NCBI GenBank assembly: GCA_963827585.1
Contig: CAWHCK010000027.1
Coordinates: forward strand, 52,376-116,375
DNA: 64,000 nucleotides
Direction: 5' to 3'
Origin: VAZQ01 sp963827585
GTDB lineage: Bacteria > Pseudomonadota > Alphaproteobacteria > Rhizobiales > Xanthobacteraceae
The translations under genes were made by a program, and so were the position numbers. The notes beneath the pieces are model-generated. The model worked only from the letters and a program-made list of their open reading frames with translations. It ran no database searches and was not told where the DNA came from. Below are positions 61,767 through 64,000 of this stretch, in pieces. Numbering within the stretch: position 1 is the stretch's first letter; the number at the start of each line of letters is the position of its first letter.

Positions 61767-63824
61767 CTAGCTTTGACCGCCTTTTTCGAGCAATCCGAGC
61801 GCTCGGCGCAACGCTTCAGCGGCGGCCTTGCGTTCGTCTTCGGACATCTTTCCGGCGTCGATCTCAAGTCGCAAATGCGCGGTATCGAATTGTTCTTCGT
61901 CCTGCTTGAGCCCGACCACCGCATAGGTCGCGACCGGTTGCGCGATGCCCTTGACCTGGATGCGGCCTCGTTCCTCGCAACGCACCTCGTCCTTCACATG
62001 CGCGTACGTCTCGAACGAGATCACCACACCGCCGGGCGGCGCCTCGTGCTCCAGCCGCGAGGCGAGGTTCACGGTGCCGCCCACCATGGTGTAGTCCATG
62101 CGGTCCTCGCTGCCGAAGTTGCCGACCGTGCAGTAGCCGGTGTGGATGCCGATCCGGCAGCGCAGCGGCGTCTCGATACCGCTGTTGTTCCATTCTTGCG
62201 CCAGTTCGCCGACGCGCTTTTGCATGGCGATCGCCATGTTGACGCAGGCTAGCGCGTCCTCCTTCACGCCCAGCGTGGTCGGGTCGCCGAAGAACATGAC
62301 GATGGCGTCGCCGACGTACTTGTCGATGGTCGCGCCGTATTGCAGCGCGATCTTCGACATCTCGGTGAGATAGTGGTTGAGCAGATGCGTCAGGTCTTCC
62401 AACTCCATCTTGTCGGTGATCTCGGTGAAGCCGACCAGATCGGAGAAGCAGACCGTCAGCTTCTTGCGCTTGCTGACGATCTTGACGTCCTGTTGGCCGG
62501 TGAAGATCGAGTCATAGACCTGCGGCGCCAAGTATTTGGCGAGCTTGGCCGACAGCGCCACCAGCGCATTGGACTTCTCGGTGAGGTCCTGCTCGCGTTG
62601 TTTCAGCTCGGTGATATCGGAATAGACCGCGACGGTGCCGCCGTCCTCGGTGCGCCGCTCGCTCACCATCACCCAGCGGCCGTTGTTGCGCCGCTGCACC
62701 TGCGGCTCCCCGGGGCTGCGGTGCTGCTGCATGCGTTCGGCGATCCAATCCTCGATGCGGCCTTCCGCGTCCTTGATGTAGCCGCGCTCGGCGGCGCGCC
62801 GGATGATGGTTTCGAACGCCGTGCCGGCCGTGAATTCGAGGTCCAATCCCGGATAAAGCAGGTTGCGGTAGTTCGAATTGCAGATCACCAGCCGGTCCTC
62901 GCCGTCGTAGCAGACGAAGCCTTCGGAAATGCTCTCGATCGCTTCCGCGAGCCGCTTCTCGCTGCGCAGCTTGGCCTGCTCGGCGCGGCGCAAGGGCGTG
63001 ATGTCGTAGAGCCAGAACAGCCGCTTGGCGCCGGAGATCGCAACGTGGCCGCCGGCGTAAGCGACCTGGACATAGGAGATCAACAGATTGAGCAGTTCTC
63101 CGCGCTTGGTCTTCCAGATCACCTCTTCGTTGAGCAATTGGCCGCCGCGGGCGCGCAAAAGCTCGATGATGCTCTCCCGGTGCGCGAGGTCGTGCCAGAA
63201 CCGTTTGGTGTCGAACAGCTCCAACTCATCCTTCTCGTAGCCCGTCAATTCGCGCAGCCGCCAATTGTGGAACAGCAGTCGCCCATCTTCGTCGACCACG
63301 CACAAGCCGGCCGGGCAGTATTCGAGGATTTCACGGAGCTGGCGCTCCTGTTCGGCGACCTGCGCCTCGTGTTGCGTCTGCGCGGTGACGTCGTAGACCC
63401 AGAACACTCGCTTGCCGCCGACGAAGCTGATGTGGCCTCCTTGATACGCGACCTGCACGTAGGACAGCAGCAGATGCACCAGCTGGCCGCTCTTGGTCCG
63501 CCAAATCACCTTTTGATTCAGCAGCTGTCCGCCGCGCTGACGCAGATCCGCGATAATGCGGGTGCGATGCTCAAGGTCGTGCCAGTGCTGGCGCGTGTCG
63601 CCGAGGTCCAGCTCTTGCTTGCTGTAGCCTAAAATGTCCCGAAGCCGGGCGTTGTGAAACAGCAAACGGCCTTCCTCATCGACCACCAGCAGCGCCGCGG
63701 GACTGAATTCCAGTAGCTCGCGGAACTGACGCTCGTGCTCGGCAGCTTCGGCGCTGGAAGCGCGGCCACCCGCTGCGCCCCGGCCGCCGTCAGGGCTCCC
63801 AACCGTTGTCGTGTCAGAAGACAT
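61767..63824 (-). CDS. Class III adenylate cyclase with three PAS domains
   Basis: 685 residues from ATG 63824 (MSSDTTTVGSPDGG). PAS1 (about 35-150) and PAS2 (about 160-270) are close relatives: both contain VVDE.GRLLFHN and LLN..VIW.TK.G.L..LL.SYVQVAY. PAS3 (about 285-405) contains EGFVCYDGEDRLVICN. A short coiled linker leads to the cyclase domain: metal Asp in VCFSDLVGFTEI, second Asp in KYVGDAIVMFFGD, substrate Asp in EDRMDYTMVGG, and transition-state Asn/Arg in VNLASRLE. All catalytic residues are present. It makes cAMP in response to a cytosolic redox, gas or ligand signal; no membrane segment is seen. Confidence 0.93.
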   Translation of the reverse strand: MSSDTTTVGSPDGGRGAAGGRASSAEAAEHERQFRELLEFSPAALLVVDEEGRLLFHNARLRDILGYSKQELDLGDTRQHWHDLEHRTRIIADLRQRGGQLLNQKVIWRTKSGQLVHLLLSYVQVAYQGGHISFVGGKRVFWVYDVTAQTQHEAQVAEQERQLREILEYCPAGLCVVDEDGRLLFHNWRLRELTGYEKDELELFDTKRFWHDLAHRESIIELLRARGGQLLNEEVIWKTKRGELLNLLISYVQVAYAGGHVAISGAKRLFWLYDITPLRRAEQAKLRSEKRLAEAIESISEGFVCYDGEDRLVICNSNYRNLLYPGLDLEFTAGTAFETIIRRAAERGYIKDAEGRIEDWIAERMQQHRSPGEPQVQRRNNGRWVMVSERRTEDGGTVAVYSDITELKQREQDLTEKSNALVALSAKLAKYLAPQVYDSIFTGQQDVKIVSKRKKLTVCFSDLVGFTEITDKMELEDLTHLLNHYLTEMSKIALQYGATIDKYVGDAIVMFFGDPTTLGVKEDALACVNMAIAMQKRVGELAQEWNNSGIETPLRCRIGIHTGYCTVGNFGSEDRMDYTMVGGTVNLASRLEHEAPPGGVVISFETYAHVKDEVRCEERGRIQVKGIAQPVATYAVVGLKQDEEQFDTAHLRLEIDAGKMSEDERKAAAEALRRALGLLEKGGQS

Positions 63825-63938
63825 CGCGCCCCCGCCGGACTGCCCGGCGAGGCTAGCATCGACAAGCGCCGAATTCGAGGGCCGCGTCTGATCTAGGGCG
63901 CGCACTCATAAATCGGTTCTGCAATCGCGGCGCGCTGG

Positions 63939-64000
63939 ATGTCCGCTTCGCTCCCGAAGCGACTGAATTGCAGCGATTTGCCAACGCACTAAATCGCTGC
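63939..64000. repeat. AAGCGGAC palindromic repeat, copy E (cut by window end)
   Basis: ATGTCCGCTTCGCTCCCGAAGCG then GATTTGCCAACGCACTAAATCGCTGC, nearly the same tail as copy D. It lies upstream of the cyclase gene. Confidence 0.75.

Overview
The window is GC-rich chromosomal DNA, probably from an alphaproteobacterium of the order Hyphomicrobiales (Bradyrhizobium/Nitrobacteraceae or Xanthobacteraceae-like). This is inferred from several solute-binding proteins and two complete ABC importers, paired acyl-CoA dehydrogenases, an IS cluster, and two families of dispersed palindromic repeats. No rRNA or ribosomal gene is present to fix the taxon, and I ran no database search.

Layout. 0-3.8 kb: tail of a TRAP solute-binding protein and an overlapping pair of exported proteins of unknown role. 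3.8-16.0 kb: a zinc alcohol dehydrogenase divergent from two acyl-CoA dehydrogenases that look like the two halves of a heteromer, then an Asp/Glu/hydantoin-type racemase and a peptide/nickel-type ABC importer whose operon contains an AtzG-like small protein plus an amidase. 16-23.6 kb: an exported Cys/His/Asp protein and three badly frameshifted genes, including a long autotransporter. 24.0-34.7 kb: a divergent uptake and catabolism island. The leftward arm is a branched-chain-amino-acid-type ABC importer (with LivM and LivG fused) plus an acyl-CoA ligase. The rightward arm is a racemase-fold protein, a thiolase-fold protein, a DUF35-SDR fusion and a metal-dependent cyclase. Three of the four rightward proteins lack residues that are catalytic in their relatives. 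34.7-36 kb: inverted-repeat scar and truncated gene. 36-40.5 kb: glycogen phosphorylase divergent from trehalose-6-phosphate synthase. 40.7-52 kb: small exported proteins, a degenerate tRNA-Leu-like sequence, a plasmid-style HTH protein, SCO, RidA and cupin proteins, and three copies of a 128-bp MITE-like repeat. 52-61.6 kb: a cluster of IS110, IS30, IS1182 and IS91-plus-integrase, with a cell-wall amidase and a DUF2254 membrane protein between them. 61.7-63.8 kb: a PAS-PAS-PAS-adenylate cyclase.

How the genes fit together. Both catabolic islands join a high-affinity importer to CoA-dependent enzymes and a racemase-fold protein, so the strain probably scavenges small organic acids or amides. 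The exact substrates cannot be read from sequence.

Data quality. At least eleven genes are broken by short indels although the sequence on both sides still reads as the same family. They are scattered over the window but concentrated at 17-23.6 kb. Either the assembly has residual indel errors or this stretch is decaying; both are considered below.
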